A stretch of DNA of 64,000 nt, taken from assembly GCF_004359215.1 (NCBI RefSeq), contig NW_027152023.1, positions 106,373-170,372 of the forward strand, given 5' to 3'. The stretch is from Bremia lactucae. Its lineage: Eukaryota > Oomycota > Peronosporomycetes > Peronosporales > Peronosporaceae. How positions within the stretch are numbered: the stretch's first letter is position 1; the number at the start of each line of letters is the position of its first letter. The notes under the pieces are model-generated. The model did no database searches. It was not told the origin of the DNA and saw nothing but the letters and a program-made list of their open reading frames with translations. Positions 20,950 to 32,937 of the stretch are shown here, one piece after another. Made by a program: the position numbers and the translations under genes.

Positions 20950-21340
20950 TGTAATGGCACGAAGCGTGAGTACAAGCCTGGCTTGTTAATCGCTCAGGCG
21001 ACTGCGAAGGGCTTTGATGAGCCATGGTTAAGTTAAATTGACTCAGAAGCGTCTTGCAATAATGCTCGACGTCTTTTCCTTGAGATTATTAACCAACAAT
21101 ACGTTGAGGCGCTTACAGCGTATGAAAGTGATACAATCACTGTTCGCCAAGCGACTCGGACTCGTGTCAGTATTTTTAAAGTTCTGTTGAACTTAGGTAT
21201 GAAAAAGTTTCTGGAATTTGACAGCATGGAACGCTGTCTCGCCTTAATTTGGATTTTATATATGATCTCATCCTTGGTATGGCCTGGCTTGAACGCCATG
21301 AACCATGGATCGATTGGAGGTCTAAGACCTTAGGCGCCAC
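20950..21340 (+). pseudogene. Fam-2 element C retropepsin (active site changed)
   Basis: Blocks EYKPGLLIAQATAKGFDEPW and IDSEASCNNARR are followed by SDTITVRQATRTRVSIF. The active-site Gly reads Glu (DSEA instead of DSGA), and a stop precedes it. Element E keeps DSGA at the same place, which supports the domain call. Confidence 0.75.
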
Positions 21341-22239
21341 GCGCAATGTTCCTAGCAAAGTTTTGGAGAGTCATGAAACTCACTTTTGCTAGGCAACAAA
21401 AGCGATATTGGCGCGGCTGAGTCTATCAGTATTTTAGACATTGGAATATCTGAGTTAATAATCTCCAATGTTGAAAACATTAATTCTGAGCCCGACTCAG
21501 AAGAAGGAAGTGGAACAGCACGTACTCCGTCGAGTGACACTCGTTGTAATAACGATTTACTGAATACTAAAAGCATTGTTGGCCAAGGCCGAGTCATCAA
21601 GGGTGTAATATCCCTGAGGTACGTGGAGTGGCACGTCTATGTACACCGAGTCTGGTCAGCCGAGGTGGCACCATACTGGGTGTCAATAGTGACACTATTG
21701 GCGGTTCGCCAGGGTATTTTGGGTCAAATTCTTTTAATGCACATGAAGCGACACGTAAACGTTCGCTGGATAAGGAAGTTGAGTTACGTAACTCCTTGTC
21801 GGATGTCGAATTAGACACCATGTCTGGTATTGAACCAATACAGACTGGAAAGTTCGGGGACGTGAATGTCCCGGCCTCTAACAGGCGTATTTGTCTCTAC
21901 TCCAAGACAGGAGAGACGCGAAGCGATTTATAGTCCTAAAAGTGATATGTGTTAGCAAGTACACACGCTTGTAAATGGTGTAAACTGGTAACATTGAGGG
22001 AGAAGTTAGCCTTGCGGCAATCCCTTCGCTACATGCTCTCTTAGAGCTAGACGAAATGTCTATCGATGAGTGCGGCCGAGCCTTGAAGGCTGGCGACTTA
22101 TCTGAGATGGTGTTCATTCAGCCTATGATTGGACGAAGCTGTCCTGGATGACACAAAAGCTGCACTAAGCGCTCGGAGTGGGTCATCGATCCTTAAAGAT
22201 CCCACGGATCCATTTTATTCCTTGATTTAGGAATTCCAA
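21341..22239 (+). pseudogene. Fam-2 element C protease-RT linker
   Basis: Broken frames match the same interval of E and H (for example the shared readings around NINSEPDSEEGS and SLSDVELDTMSGIEPIQ). No catalytic domain lies here. A deletion relative to E and H lies near 22115-22135. Confidence 0.6.
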
Positions 22240-23620
22240 GATGTGGTATGTACCAATCCACCATCTCTTTTACCTCCGGATAGAGGTGTCCGTCATAAAA
22301 TTGACTTGGTTTCGGGAACCAAATACTGTGTCACACGACAGTGGCCTTTACTCAGGGAAAAGTGTGACGTCATTGACGATTTCTTCCGAGCCAAGCACGA
22401 GGCGGGAATGGTACGAGAGAGCAAATAATTCAATTCGACACCGACATTTTGTGTTAAGAAGCCAAATGGTAAATGACGCATTGTACATGCTAGTATAAAG
22501 CTTAATGCTGCCAATATACCAACACAAACCCCCATTCCTAGAAAGGATGTTCTTCAGATCAATATGGTGGGATGTACAGTGTAGAGTGCTCTTGACTTGG
22601 TTGATAGTTACTACCAACCGCTCATGCGAGCTAGCGACATTCCGCTTACAGCGGTTAGCACCCCAAGCGGTATGCAATGGGAGTGGTTGGTTTTGCCACA
22701 AGGGCTTTCCAACGCCCTGGCAACATTTAATCGTCGAGTGACGCAACTGTTCCGCCCTCATCGAAGTTATCCATAGACTTATTTGACGACATATTTGTCC
22801 ATAGTCGTGCGGAACAGGGCCACATACGGATGTGAAAAACCACTTAGACCATTTTCGAGCAGTGGTCGAGTGTATGCGTACAAATAAGTTGTATGCCAAT
22901 ACATCTAAATACATGTTTGGTGCAGAAGAAATTCCTGTCTTAGGGTGCTTCATTGGGAAGCAAGGCCTTAAAGCGGATCCTATTAAAGTAAAAGTCATAG
23001 TAGATTGGCCGGTTCCAAAGCACCATAAGGATTTGCGGAAGTGGTTGGGTCTCGCCAATTATTAACACAAATATAGCGAAAATTACGCTGATATGGCTAG
23101 GCCATTATCTAATCTCCTTAAAAAGGATACAAATTGGAGCTGGGCTAGCACAGAACATAATGCTTTTCAAGCAGTTAAGGGATAGCCTTTTCCATGCCCC
23201 GATTCTGGCACTGCCGAATCCAAATCGGCCTTTCAGTGTCGTCTGTTACGCATCAGATTTTGACTTTGGCAGTGCTCTGTTACAAACAGATGCTGATGGG
23301 CGTGAACGTGTTATTGCATTCGAATTGTGATAGCTTAAAGCTGCAAAAAAGCACTACCCAGTTCATGACAAAGAGTTGCTTGCTATGAAGTATGCTCTCG
23401 TCAAATTCAGACTTCATCTGCTTGGCTTTAAGCCGCTTGTGATATATACAGATCACGCGACATTCCGCACTGCGGCTAAGTCGTCCCATCTCTCACAGAG
23501 AATGGCCCGATGGCTATCCTTTTTCACCGAATACAATTTCCAAGCGAAACACAAGCCTGGCAAGCAGAATGCTTGGCCGATGCGTTATCATGCAGGCTGG
23601 ATTATGAGCTCTCTCATTTT
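22240..23620 (+). pseudogene. Fam-2 element C RT and RNase H
   Basis: RT opens with PPDRGVRHKIDLVSGTKYC and passes PTQTPIPRKDVL, SALDLVDSYYQPLMRASDI and the LPQGLSNALATFNRR block. The YxDD region is destroyed (a base change and frameshift near 22775). The thumb EEIPVLGCFIGKQGLKADP and KDLRKWLGLANY follow, then a stop. RNase H remnants include VHDKELLAMKYALVKF-type helix readings and VIYTDHATFRTA at about 23440. At least six disabling changes are visible. Confidence 0.85.
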
Positions 23621-23639
23621 CCAACTATAATGTCGCCTA

Positions 23640-25345
23640 TAACTAAATTAAAAATCCGTTCGGCTTACGCCAAGAATGAACAGTGTGTAGCTCTGCTACG
23701 AGCTCTAAAGAGCACTGAATCGAGTTTTGATTGTCGGCACGTTTGCGTACAAGGATACATCGATTTTTATCGATAACGACCTGTTTCTTAATTGCACGAA
23801 CACTGGGGATACTCCGCGCGTCGTTGTTCGTCATGATGAGAATTTGAAGTATCGAATCTTTTATGAGGCGCATGATACTGTCCTTGGTGGTCATCTCGGT
23901 AAAGAAAAGACCTACGGCTCTGTAAGCCAGATTTATTGGTGGTCCAACCTTTACAATTGGGTCAGCACATACGTTCGCACATGTGAAACTTGCCAACGAG
24001 TTGAACGCTCGGCTCATGCTGCTGAAAATCACTAGCAAGTCTGCCCGTACCCACATGGTTTTGGGAGTCCATAAGTATGGATTTTGTTGTCGGCCTACCG
24101 AAAGATTCGGTCGGTTACACCGTCATAGTGGTCTTTGTTGACCGATTGAGCAAAATGGCTCACTTAGCGGCTGGGCCGGATTCCATTGATGGTGAAGGTA
24201 CAGCAAGGCTGTTCATCGATCGCGTGATTCGACGACACGGTTTGACTGTGGCATTTGTCACTGATCGGGACCCCCGTTTCGCGGGTAAATTCTGGAAATT
24301 ATTTTTTCTTCGAGTGCTTGCACTAGATTGGGCATGTCCACTGCGGACCATCCGCAGACCGTGGTCAAACTGAACGTGTCAATGGGATTATTGAAATTGT
24401 TTTACGCAATGTGTGTGCTCAAACACCAAAACACTGGAGCTCAATGCTCAGGTAGTGGAAGTTGCGTAAATAACGCTGTCCTTGCCTTTACAGGCTTCTC
24501 CGCTCAATGTCAAACCACTGTATGGCTCAGGGCTGGTGGGGGAGAATTAGCCGTTAAGCTTGCTAATGTTAGGCCTGTTACCGTTCGAAAACAAGTAAGC
24601 GAGTTCCTCGCGAACGATTTAGTGTCTTAAGGCATGTAAGCGACACGATGGCTGATAGCCAAGACAAAGAAAAAGAACAAGCAGATGCCAAAGGCAGAAG
24701 CTGTATTAATTCTTATATGGTCGGAAACCGATACTAAACGCTAAAAATCTACCTACCAACTTAGTTTCCGCGGTCTTCAAGACCAAATTGCGCCCGCGCT
24801 TTATTGAACCATTTACGGTCGTGGCCAAGAAGAGACTAGCTTATACGCTAAACCTTCCTAGCAAGTTGCGTACACACCCAGTGTTCTACGTTGGCTTGCT
24901 TAAGCCATATCGGGACCCTTCCCACGTGGACTTGAAGGCGCTTGCGCCGAGATAGGCGGTCTTGCTGCAGACTGCTGCATCCACACCAGGTTGTCCAGCT
25001 AACCCTCTAAGCGAGGTTGCTGACGTTCCAGCATTGAGATTGTTTTATACCACCTCAAGAGTGCCCTCAACCCGAGCAAGGCCCTCGCGAAGGAGTAGCA
25101 CCTCGTACTTTAAAACATCAAATGCTTTCGTCGAGATTTCGGCCCCCTCCCGCGCTGCTTGATGCGCGACGGAACCTTCATTTTCACGTATCGAAACTCT
25201 TAAAGCGACGCCTTCGTAAGGTCCAGTATCTGATGAATTGGCTGGGTTACCCTCTTCAGAAAACTCGTGGGAGGTTGAGGTACCTCTTCGGCAAGATAGC
25301 CCGTACGCCATTGACGTTTTTGAACGCCAAGCTCAGGGTCACTTT
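23640..25345 (+). pseudogene. Fam-2 element C integrase and chromodomain
   Basis: The integrase zinc finger is intact (YEAHDTVLGGHLGKEK…CETCQRV, 23860-24000). The core keeps two Asp residues (MDFVVGLPKDS at about 24076 and VTDRDPRFAGKFW at about 24255), but the third acidic residue is behind a frameshift near 24340. The C-terminal part reads PSKLRTHPVFYVGLLKPYRDP, ending at the TAG of 24953-24955. A decayed chromodomain (RPPPALLDARRNLHFHV, NWLGYP) is at about 25135-25345, with a frameshift after the GYP motif. Element G holds a better copy of that chromodomain. Confidence 0.8.
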
Positions 25346-26054
25346 GCGTCAAACGACGCTTCACACCAAAAGAAGTGGGAATAGGTGGATCTATAGCCTC
25401 AGTGTGGCTTCGATCCATGATTGCACGGTAAACCGAAGCACTGAAATATTGGCTAGGCCTATCCTCGTTTTGTGGCATAAACGCCGAATGTAAGTGGCCT
25501 TCGGCCTTAAGCTTTGGGAAGCCGAAGCGAAGCTTCCGTTCCAATCGAACATCAGCCACATCCGCAGACTCTCCAATATTCCAACTGTTGCGGAGGCGGC
25601 GGGTCCGATGGACCCAGCTCTCAAACGAAGTGTCATTATCGCGTTATGTTTCGTTTAGAAACAAAACGATCGGAATTTCTCTCATTCCGGTCACCGAAGC
25701 CCCACGGGCTTGATCACGCAGACGCGTCAGATACTGACCTCGCGTCATTAGCTGTGGCGTAAGGTATCGCTAATGAAGAGCGTCGCGAGCAGCGAGCTCC
25801 TCCGGCGTCTTCGCCGTGGGTACGGAGGTCCAGATGGCCAATCTGTGACCCGCGATCTCTTTGAGACGCTCTTCTGCACTAAGCGGAGTGAATCTGTATT
25901 TACGATGAGCTTTATCTTTCGCTATCTCGGCAGCTCTACGACGAGCTTGTTCCTCTATAACGATTGCCCGCTCTTGCTCTTTATCGAGCGGAATCGTAAT
26001 GTTGTTGGACTCAGGGTCCTGTGTCCTGCTCAAGGCAGTTAAGATTGGTGGCAT
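25045..26054 (-). pseudogene. Antisense ORF of Fam-2, copy in element C
   Basis: It starts ATGCCACC at 26054 (MPPILTALSRTQDPE) and reads 94 codons of a highly charged, helical stretch (PLDKEQERAIVIEEQARRRA, PLSAEERLKEIAGHR, PEELAARDALH) before a stop at 25770-25772. After that the frame continues with shifts: TRLRDQARGASV, MREIPIVLFL, VRLERKLRFGFPKLKAEG, DRPSQYFSASVYR, and on to 25045. Copies lie at 34075-34824 and 60374-61235. The part below 25345 overlaps the chromodomain on the other strand and may be a shadow; the first 235 codons do not overlap pol. No domain was recognised. Confidence 0.55.
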
Positions 26055-26285
26055 CACGTTCTAAAAACGGAATCGGGGCCCGCCGACGTTCATCCGGAGG
26101 AGAAGGTGTGTAGATACGCTTGAAAGACCAGCACTTAAACAAACATAATTTTACTTTTTAAATATAGACGAAGGACTTATTCCTACTCAACTAATACAGC
26201 TTAAAAATAATTCTTAATAGCAATGCCTTTTAAAACTATCAATATGCTATCCGCTTTTAGAAAAGCAATTTTCCACAGTGCTAAG
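26055..26285. other. Leader region next to a Fam-2 LTR, no gene seen
   Basis: AT-rich. Next to the LTR end the minus strand reads TTAGCACT, a worn form of the TGGTAGCACT primer-binding site. Confidence 0.4.
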
Positions 26286-26746
26286 TGTAGCGGAGCTAAA
26301 GTCAGAGAAAAAAATATAGACACAAAGAATCTCTTAGCTGTATAGAACTACTAGGTTTAACAACTCAGGGAGTCGTACAAGCTATTAAAGCTTAGTGAAT
26401 CCTAATTCAAGGGATTCAGGGGCTCGTAGAACCAAGTGGCAACTAGTGCCCGAGAGTATGAGCTTTAGAAAGGCTTCTGTCTCTCACAGATCAATGCGCA
26501 AGCCTTAGGAAGGCACTAGTCGCTTTAAGATCTGAACTTTATTTAATTATTTATATAAAACCTTACCCTAGCTAATTTAAAAATAGATTTCGGCCGCCAG
26601 ATTTATGTCTGGCGGCGACACAATTTTTACCCGTAATAAATATAATTCAAGTAATTTATTTTTTTAGAGTAGGATAAAATGGTATTTTACCCATAAAGTT
26701 AATGTACCACAACAACGGTTCTCAAACCGATATGGGTCCCATTACA
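26286..26746 (-). mobile_element. Fam-2 LTR
   Basis: On the minus strand it starts TGTAATGGG at 26746 and ends CTCCGCTACA at 26286. It aligns along its length with 33149-33631 and 56803-57264. The palindromic stem of this LTR family is at 26593-26616. A polypurine-like GGGGGAGAT stands just before its start (26747-26757). Confidence 0.85.
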
Positions 26747-26757
26747 ATCTCCCCCAT
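26747..26757 (-). other. Probable polypurine tract of a Fam-2 element
   Basis: AATGGGGGAGAT on the minus strand abuts the LTR start. The next 140 bases (to 26898) match no other part of Fam-2 and carry no recognised feature. Confidence 0.5.
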
Positions 26758-26898
26758 TAGACTGCTGACACCGAGTGACGACATTCGCTTCATTTCCTTA
26801 TTGAGGTTGGAACCTAAACAGCTAACCATTCGGTTGTGTTTTCTTTCCTTTATCCCCGGACAATCAAGCGTGAGTCACAGACTCTTAGCCCTTCCTCG

Positions 26899-27805
26899 CT
26901 TCCTAGCTCCAATTTGTATCCTTTTTAAGGAGATTAGATAATGGCCTAGCCATATCAGCGTAATTTTCGCTATATTTGTGTTAATAATTGGCGAGACCCA
27001 ACCACTTCCGCAAATCCTTATGGTGCTTTGGAACCGGCCAATCTACTATGACTTTTACTTTAATAGGATCCGCTTTAAGGCCTTGCTTCCCAATGAAGCA
27101 CCCTAAGACAGGAATTTCTTCTGCACCAAACATGTATTTAGATGTATTGGCATACAACTTATTTGTACGCATACACTCGACCACTGCTCGAAAATGGTCT
27201 AAGTGGTTTTTCACATCCGTATGTGGCCCTGTTCCGCACGACTATGGACAAATATGTCGTCAAATAAGTCTATGGATAACTTCGATGAGGGCGGAACAGT
27301 TGCGTCACTCGACGATTAAATGTTGCCAGGGCGTTGGAAAGCCCTTGTGGCAAAACCAACCACTCCCATTGCATACCGCTTGGGGTGCTAACCGCTGTAA
27401 GCGGAATGTCGCTAGCTCGCATGAGCGGTTGGTAGTAACTATCAACCAAGTCAAGAGCACTCTACACTGTACATCCCACCATATTGATCTGAAGAACATC
27501 CTTTCTAGGAATGGGGGTTTGTGTTGGTATATTGGCAGCATTAAGCTTTATACTAGCATGTACAATGCGTCATTTACCATTTGGCTTCTTAACACAAAAT
27601 GTCGGTGTCGAATTGAATTATTTGCTCTCTCGTACCATTCCCGCCTCGTGCTTGGCTCGGAAGAAATCGTCAATGACGTCACACTTTTCCCTGAGTAAAG
27701 GCCACTGTCGTGTGACACAGTATTTGGTTCCCGAAACCAAGTCAATTTTATGACGGACACCTCTATCCGGAGGTAAAAGAGATGGTGGATTGGTACATAC
27801 CACAT
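26899..27805 (-). pseudogene. Fam-2 element D RT
   Basis: Same readings and same stops as the RT part of element C (22240-23147), ending abruptly at 26899 in the thumb region. RNase H and integrase are absent. Confidence 0.8.
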
Positions 27806-28699
27806 CTTGGAATTCCTAAATCAAGGAATAAAATGGATCCGTGGGATCTTTAAGGATCGATGACCCACTCCGAGCGCTTAGTGCAGCTTTTGTGTCATCC
27901 AGGACAGCTTCGTCCAATCATAGGCTGAATGAACACCATCTCAGATAAGTCGCCAGCCTTCAAGGCTCGGCCGCACTCATCGATAGACATTTCGTCTAGC
28001 TCTAAGAGAGCATGTAGCGAAGGGATTGCCGCAAGGCTAACTTCTCCCTCAATGTTACCAGTTTACACCATTTACAAGCGTGTGTACTTGCTAACACATA
28101 TCACTTTTAGGACTATAAATCGCTTCGCGTCTCTCCTGTCTTGGAGTAGAGACAAATACGCCTGTTAGAGGCCGGGACATTCACGTCCCCGAACTTTCCA
28201 GTCTGTATTGGTTCAATACCAGACATGGTGTCTAATTCGACATCCGACAAGGAGTTAGGTAACTCAACTTCCTTATCCAGCGAACGTTTACGTGTCGCTT
28301 CATGTGCATTAATAGAATTTGACCCAAAATACCCTGGCGAACCGCCAATAGTGTCACTATTGACACCCAGTATGGTGCCACCTCGGCTGACCAGACTCGG
28401 TGTACATAGACGTGCCACTCCACGTACCTCAGGGATATTACACCCTTGATGACTCGGCCTTGGCCAACAATGCTTTTAGTATTCAGTAAATCGTTATTAC
28501 AACGAGTGTCACTCGACGGAGTACGTGCTGTTCCACTTCCTTCTTCTGAGTCGGGCTCAGAATTAATGTTTTCAACATTGGAGATTATTAACTCAGATAT
28601 TCCAATGTCTAAAACACTGATAGACTCAGCCGCGCCATTAGCGCTTTTGTTGCCTAGCAAAAGTGAGTTTCATGACTCTCCAAAACTTTGCTAGGAACA

Positions 28700-29095
28700 T
28701 TGCGCGTGGCGCCTAAGGTCTTAGACCTCCAATCGATCCATGGTTCATGGCGTTCAAGCCAGGCCATACCAAGGATGAGATCATATATAAAATCCAAATT
28801 AAGGCGAGACAGCGTTCTATACTGTCAAATTCCAGAAACTTTTTCATACCTAAGTTCAACAGAACTTTAAAAATACTGACACGAGTCCGAGTCGCTTGGC
28901 GAACAGTGATTGTATCACTTTCATACGCTGTAAGCGCCTCAACGTATTGTTGGTTAATAATCTCAAGGAAAAGACGTCGAGCATTATTGCAAGACGCTTC
29001 TGAGTCAATTTAACTTAACCATGGCTCATCAAAGCCCTTCGCAGTCGCCTGAGCGATTAACAAGCCAGGCTTGTACTCACGCTTCGTGCCATTAC
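28700..29095 (-). pseudogene. Fam-2 element D retropepsin
   Basis: Carries the same IDSEAS change at the active site as element C. Between it and RT (27806-28699) lies the linker, matching that of C with a few substitutions. Confidence 0.75.
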
Positions 29096-29289
29096 ACACC
29101 GAGCTAACTGGGGCTAGGTCCTGTTTACTCTCACCTCCTAGAGGTTCAAAAGAGCCTAGGTATTCCCCAGTAGGGCGCCCCGCACCCACTGGATATCGAC
29201 GTTTCCCGCACCGTACCAGATTTCTGGTATAGGTCGGAATTGGTGCTCTTGCGAGCTTACGGGTATTTCGTAGGGGAAAGGTCGGACGT

Positions 29290-30177
29290 AAATGTTACGT
29301 GCTTCCGCACATATAACGTCTACGGATGTTCTTATGCTTTTTTACAGATTGAAGTGCCACTCCTCCTTCCTCAACGAGGCTTAGATCCATGAGCTCCGGT
29401 CTATTAGACGAAACCCATGTGCTCGAAGAGCTTGTACGGAAAACAGGCGGGCTAATACGAGCAGACTTGAAGTCAAACTCAGCGCGTAGCGCTGCCTCTT
29501 CGAAAGTAGCAGGATGGGATCGGAATAATTCCGTCCGGGCAACGCCCTCATTGAGACCCTTCTTAAAGACTGTTACGACAATTGCTTCTTGCACCGGGTC
29601 TTATGCATGGATGCAATGAGAATTTTTAACTCCTGGACATAGTCCCGTAGGGTTCGTTTACCCTCTCGAGTCGCTATGAGCCGTGACCGATTGCGAAAAG
29701 CCTGATTAGGCGGCGCAAACATGCTGTTTATTTACTTGTTTCAGCGAACCTCATGAGGGAAAAGCGTCGTTTATGGACGTGCTGCATGAGAGTACCCACT
29801 CCATAGCTCTACCTCCGAGCTTGGACATGGACATGGCCACCTTTTGTCGTTCTTTTAAGAACAAGGCGGAGTCAGTAGACATCTCTCTGCCTATTCCCCC
29901 CAAAAGAAAAAGGGAGGTTTCCTTCCTCTTTTCCTTTAAATGTATTCACATTGACAACTAGAGGGCAAGCCTTAAGCTCCGAATCAGGTACCGAGATGTA
30001 CCGAGTTGGCATCGATGCCGCAAGGTGATCTTGTACCTGGCCGATCAGGGAGGATTGATATCGGATGAAGGCTTCAAGCCTTGCGTGCAGGACCTCTGGT
30101 CCGTAGGATAAAATGAACTCTACATGTTCGAGCCCAAATAGAGTTTTGAGCTTGTGATAAGCTGCGCGTTGCGCCTC
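29290..30177 (-). pseudogene. Fam-2 element D Gag
   Basis: Mirror of the Gag of element C with the same frame breaks. Beyond the inverted-repeat arm (30178-30245) it continues into the Gag start and leader, so D keeps a 5' end that C has lost. Confidence 0.75.
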
Positions 30178-30245
30178 TGAAGTTCTGGAACTTCCATTCC
30201 AGTGAAGGCTTAGTATTATACAGACTCAGGCGCAGGTTGACTACG

Positions 30246-30255
30246 AGTGCTACCA
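30246..30255 (-). other. Primer-binding site of element D
   Basis: TGGTAGCACT on the minus strand, between the shortened LTR and the Gag leader. Confidence 0.65.
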
Positions 30256-30256
30256 G

Positions 30257-30426
30257 CTAATTTAAAAATAGATTGGGGCCGCCAGATATAATCTGGCGGC
30301 CACATTTGTAACCCATAATTAATGGGATTTAAGTTATTTACTATTTAAGAATAGGATAAAAGGGTATTTTAGCCATAAATTAAATGTACCACAACAACGG
30401 TTCCCCAACCGATGTGTGCCCCATTA
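30257..30426 (-). mobile_element. Element D 5' LTR, shortened (Fam-2)
   Basis: Only the first 170 bases of the LTR are present (TAATGGGGCACACATC to the TTTTTAAATTAG region). They join directly to the primer-binding site; about 300 bp of the LTR 3' part are deleted. The palindromic stem is at 30278-30300. Confidence 0.75.
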
Positions 30427-30756
30427 AATAATTGGTATATCTGTTCTAACACCATCATTCGCGAATCTACTCATGTAGAATAAAATGCATGTAACTAAAT
30501 TCATTAGATCTTCGCCTTTCCAAATTGGAGCTACTCCACTTTTGACAAATGAGGAATATTTACTATTTATTCGCGCGATATGTGCCCTGTGCAGCTAGGT
30601 GACACTGAGTAGCACAGTTGGCAAAGCTCTTATTGTAATTCCTTTAAGGTTCGAACGAGAGCCCTCAATACGTCGTAAATGCATTCGTCCGCTATTTTTA
30701 AATCTTCGTTGGTATCTACAGATAGTATAGCATACTATTTGTTAAACTAAAAATGT
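30427..30756. other. Intergenic DNA downstream of the anoctamin gene
   Basis: No gene was seen. Its last part holds the 3' flank of the anoctamin gene. Confidence 0.5.
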
Positions 30757-32875
30757 TTACGACGAATCTTCGTCATCGATATTTAGCATGATTTCTATGT
30801 CGTCGTAATCAGCACCAAATGTCCAATTGACGTCATCGTCAGGCATGTGGTACAAACACTTGCTAATAAGAAACTCTTGCCGGTATTTCTGCACGACGAC
30901 GTCCTCAGGAATATCATCAATACAAACCTCGAGAAAATACTTAAATAGGAACATGAAGCAAATGAACATTGTAAACATCCATACGCGAGTGGCCATCGCT
31001 AAATGATTAAAGAAATTTCCGGTGAATATGACAACAGCACCGTTGGTGCATACTGAGATGGCTGCAAATGCCTGCAGCACAAGGTACCAGTATCCCATAC
31101 TGCGTACATTGCGCGGACGAGGACGACGAGACTCAAAAATCAGGCGGTAGGCATCTAATCGAATCTCAAAGTAATTATTTACATACGAAAGCAAAGGTGC
31201 AAACGGGAAAGCTACCACAAACATTGTTGTGAAGCCGAACTGAAGAGCCATTTCTGTATAGTCATCGAATGTACCGTGCCAGTCATACTGTGCCATAAAC
31301 AGCTCTCGTTCGGCATCTGACTTTTTGTAGTCGTCAATGTGCCCTAGTAAGCGATACTTGCTCAAGTAAACGAAAAAGCGCGGAATGGCCACCTCAGTGA
31401 TATTTCCAACGAAAAGGCGCGAGCAAAAGACGATGGCAAGCATGTACTCAAGCTCATGGATACAACTTATATCGCAACCTTCTAAGCCTTCCTTAAGAAA
31501 GGCTACATAAAAGAGTCCGGCATAATTGTTTACAAATTGGAAAATCACAGTCTTGATGATAAGACTGTTTTCATATTCCATATCGGTGCGATGGTTCTCC
31601 TGGTCGACAAGCACAATTGACACATAGTTGTAAATTTTCGTCATAACCGTAATCTGGACAACATTCGCCAACGAAGACACGATGGAGCCGTACTTAAAAT
31701 TATCCAGGACGAGAAAATTCGAGTCACTACCCTTAGTAAGGTCGTACGTCAGCATGAAAATCGACGACACGAGAACAAACACTATCAAGATGAGAAATGA
31801 AATTACGACCCAGCTGTACGCCACCCGCTTAAGCTTTTCACGTGGTGAAAAATACCGCGTCGACTTGCCATTAATGGGCGATGGAATGCGTTCCCCATAA
31901 AACTGAGGCCGAAGGTTCACGGTCTCGGAATAGTGCGCTGTACCCCACCGCAGTGTCTCGCGAGAGCTAAGGCGCTTCCAATTCTCGAGGTAGATGGTCA
32001 TCCAAATGGTCATAAACGCTCCAAACAAGGGCGATATGTACGCAAACACAGCATTGTAATCATCACGCGGGATGGAATAACTGATTATGCCCGTTACGAT
32101 TCCTACGAGCGTTGGATAGAGTAACCACTTGGTATAGTGTCCTAGATAGAGGAAATACAGAGCCACCTTGACGCCAAAGTATTGGCAAATTCGGTCAAAA
32201 GGCTGGTTCATGGGGGACATGTTCCATACAATCCAGTTATCCTTAAGATCCATTTTCTCCTGCTCTTCGTGCAATGGATACGTGTCGACAATAGTTTCCT
32301 CGTAAATGAGCCGATCAATGTCTTGGCCAGCTCCAGTTTGGTGATTGGTAATAATATGCTCGATCAGGCCAATCCGATCTGTGCTCGAAAAGATCGAGCC
32401 ATTTGGGCCCTTTCGAGTATAAAAGTGCTGTAGATCCCGTGCCTGGAAGTAGGGCGCAAAGATGTAGTCGAAGGGAGAGTACCTGTATATTTGCTTTACG
32501 TCTCGAATCGGAAAAGGCGCAATGCCATACTCTGGGATGCCATTGAATGAAGCGTGACGCAGCTCGGTTGGATCGAGTTGGAGGTGTAATTTAAGTACCT
32601 CCGCTTCTCGCCGCATAAGCTCTTCTGGAGCACGGATCTTGCAGAATACGAGCTCCTTGCCCACGGAAAAAAATAGCCGCAGTCGCAGCCCAGCAGCGCG
32701 CAGTCGTTTGATGATAGTGTCGCGCTCATCGCTGACCTCGATCACGTGCTTTGGGGGATTTGGAAACACAATTACATAGTCCCACCGCCCGCCTGTCTCG
32801 ACTAAGGACGTGCCATAATGCAGCGGCACGCGTACGCGTAGCTCGGCTGTCTGTGGTTGGGGATAAGGGTCGGTC
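30757..32875 (-). CDS. Anoctamin/TMEM16 family membrane protein
   Basis: The uninterrupted 706-residue frame starts at ATG 32873-32875/32877 (MTDPYPQPQT) and has no intron. Anoctamins are dimeric membrane proteins that act as calcium-activated chloride channels or phospholipid scramblases. Residues 1-235 form the cytosolic N-terminal domain, with YPLHEEQEKMDLKDNWIVW near 200-219. The family hallmark QYFGVKVALYFLYLGHYTKW (232-251) opens the membrane part, and about ten hydrophobic segments follow to 650. FQFVNNYAGLFYVAFLKEG (446-464) is the TM6 block. ALQFGFTTMFVVAFPFAPL (544-562) and EIRLDA (571-576) form the TM7-TM8 region, the latter giving two acidic residues of the family calcium site. 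The C-terminus is acidic. Length is typical of lower-eukaryote members. Channel versus scramblase activity and membrane cannot be told from the sequence. Confidence 0.93.
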
Positions 32876-32937
32876 ATACGACCGTGAGTTCTGATTTATG
32901 AAAGAGCACTTTATAAATAATTTTAGGGAAATGTTAT

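Larger units (their letters stand above)
19869..23147. repeat. Left arm of 3.3-kb inverted repeat
   Basis: This pairs with 26899-30177 (paired coordinates sum to 50046 along the whole arm, so there are no net indels). Differences are scattered single bases; by eye identity is about 99%. The arm spans gag, protease and most of RT of a Fam-2 element. Both arms share the same stops and the same changed protease site, so they copy one already dead element. Confidence 0.85.
26899..30177. repeat. Right arm of 3.3-kb inverted repeat
   Basis: Reverse complement of 19869-23147, with scattered single-base differences and no net indel. Confidence 0.85.

Noticed and set aside
22348..23058. 236-residue frame opposite to RT (also at 26988-27698)
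   Set aside because: It is the complement of clear RT coding sequence; its openness is a shadow and both copies are the same DNA.
30600..30675. tRNA-like segment (GTAGCACAGTTGG… GGTTCGAAC)
   Set aside because: It has box A-like and box B-like motifs, but the T-arm and anticodon arm do not pair and the spacing is too short for a tRNA.
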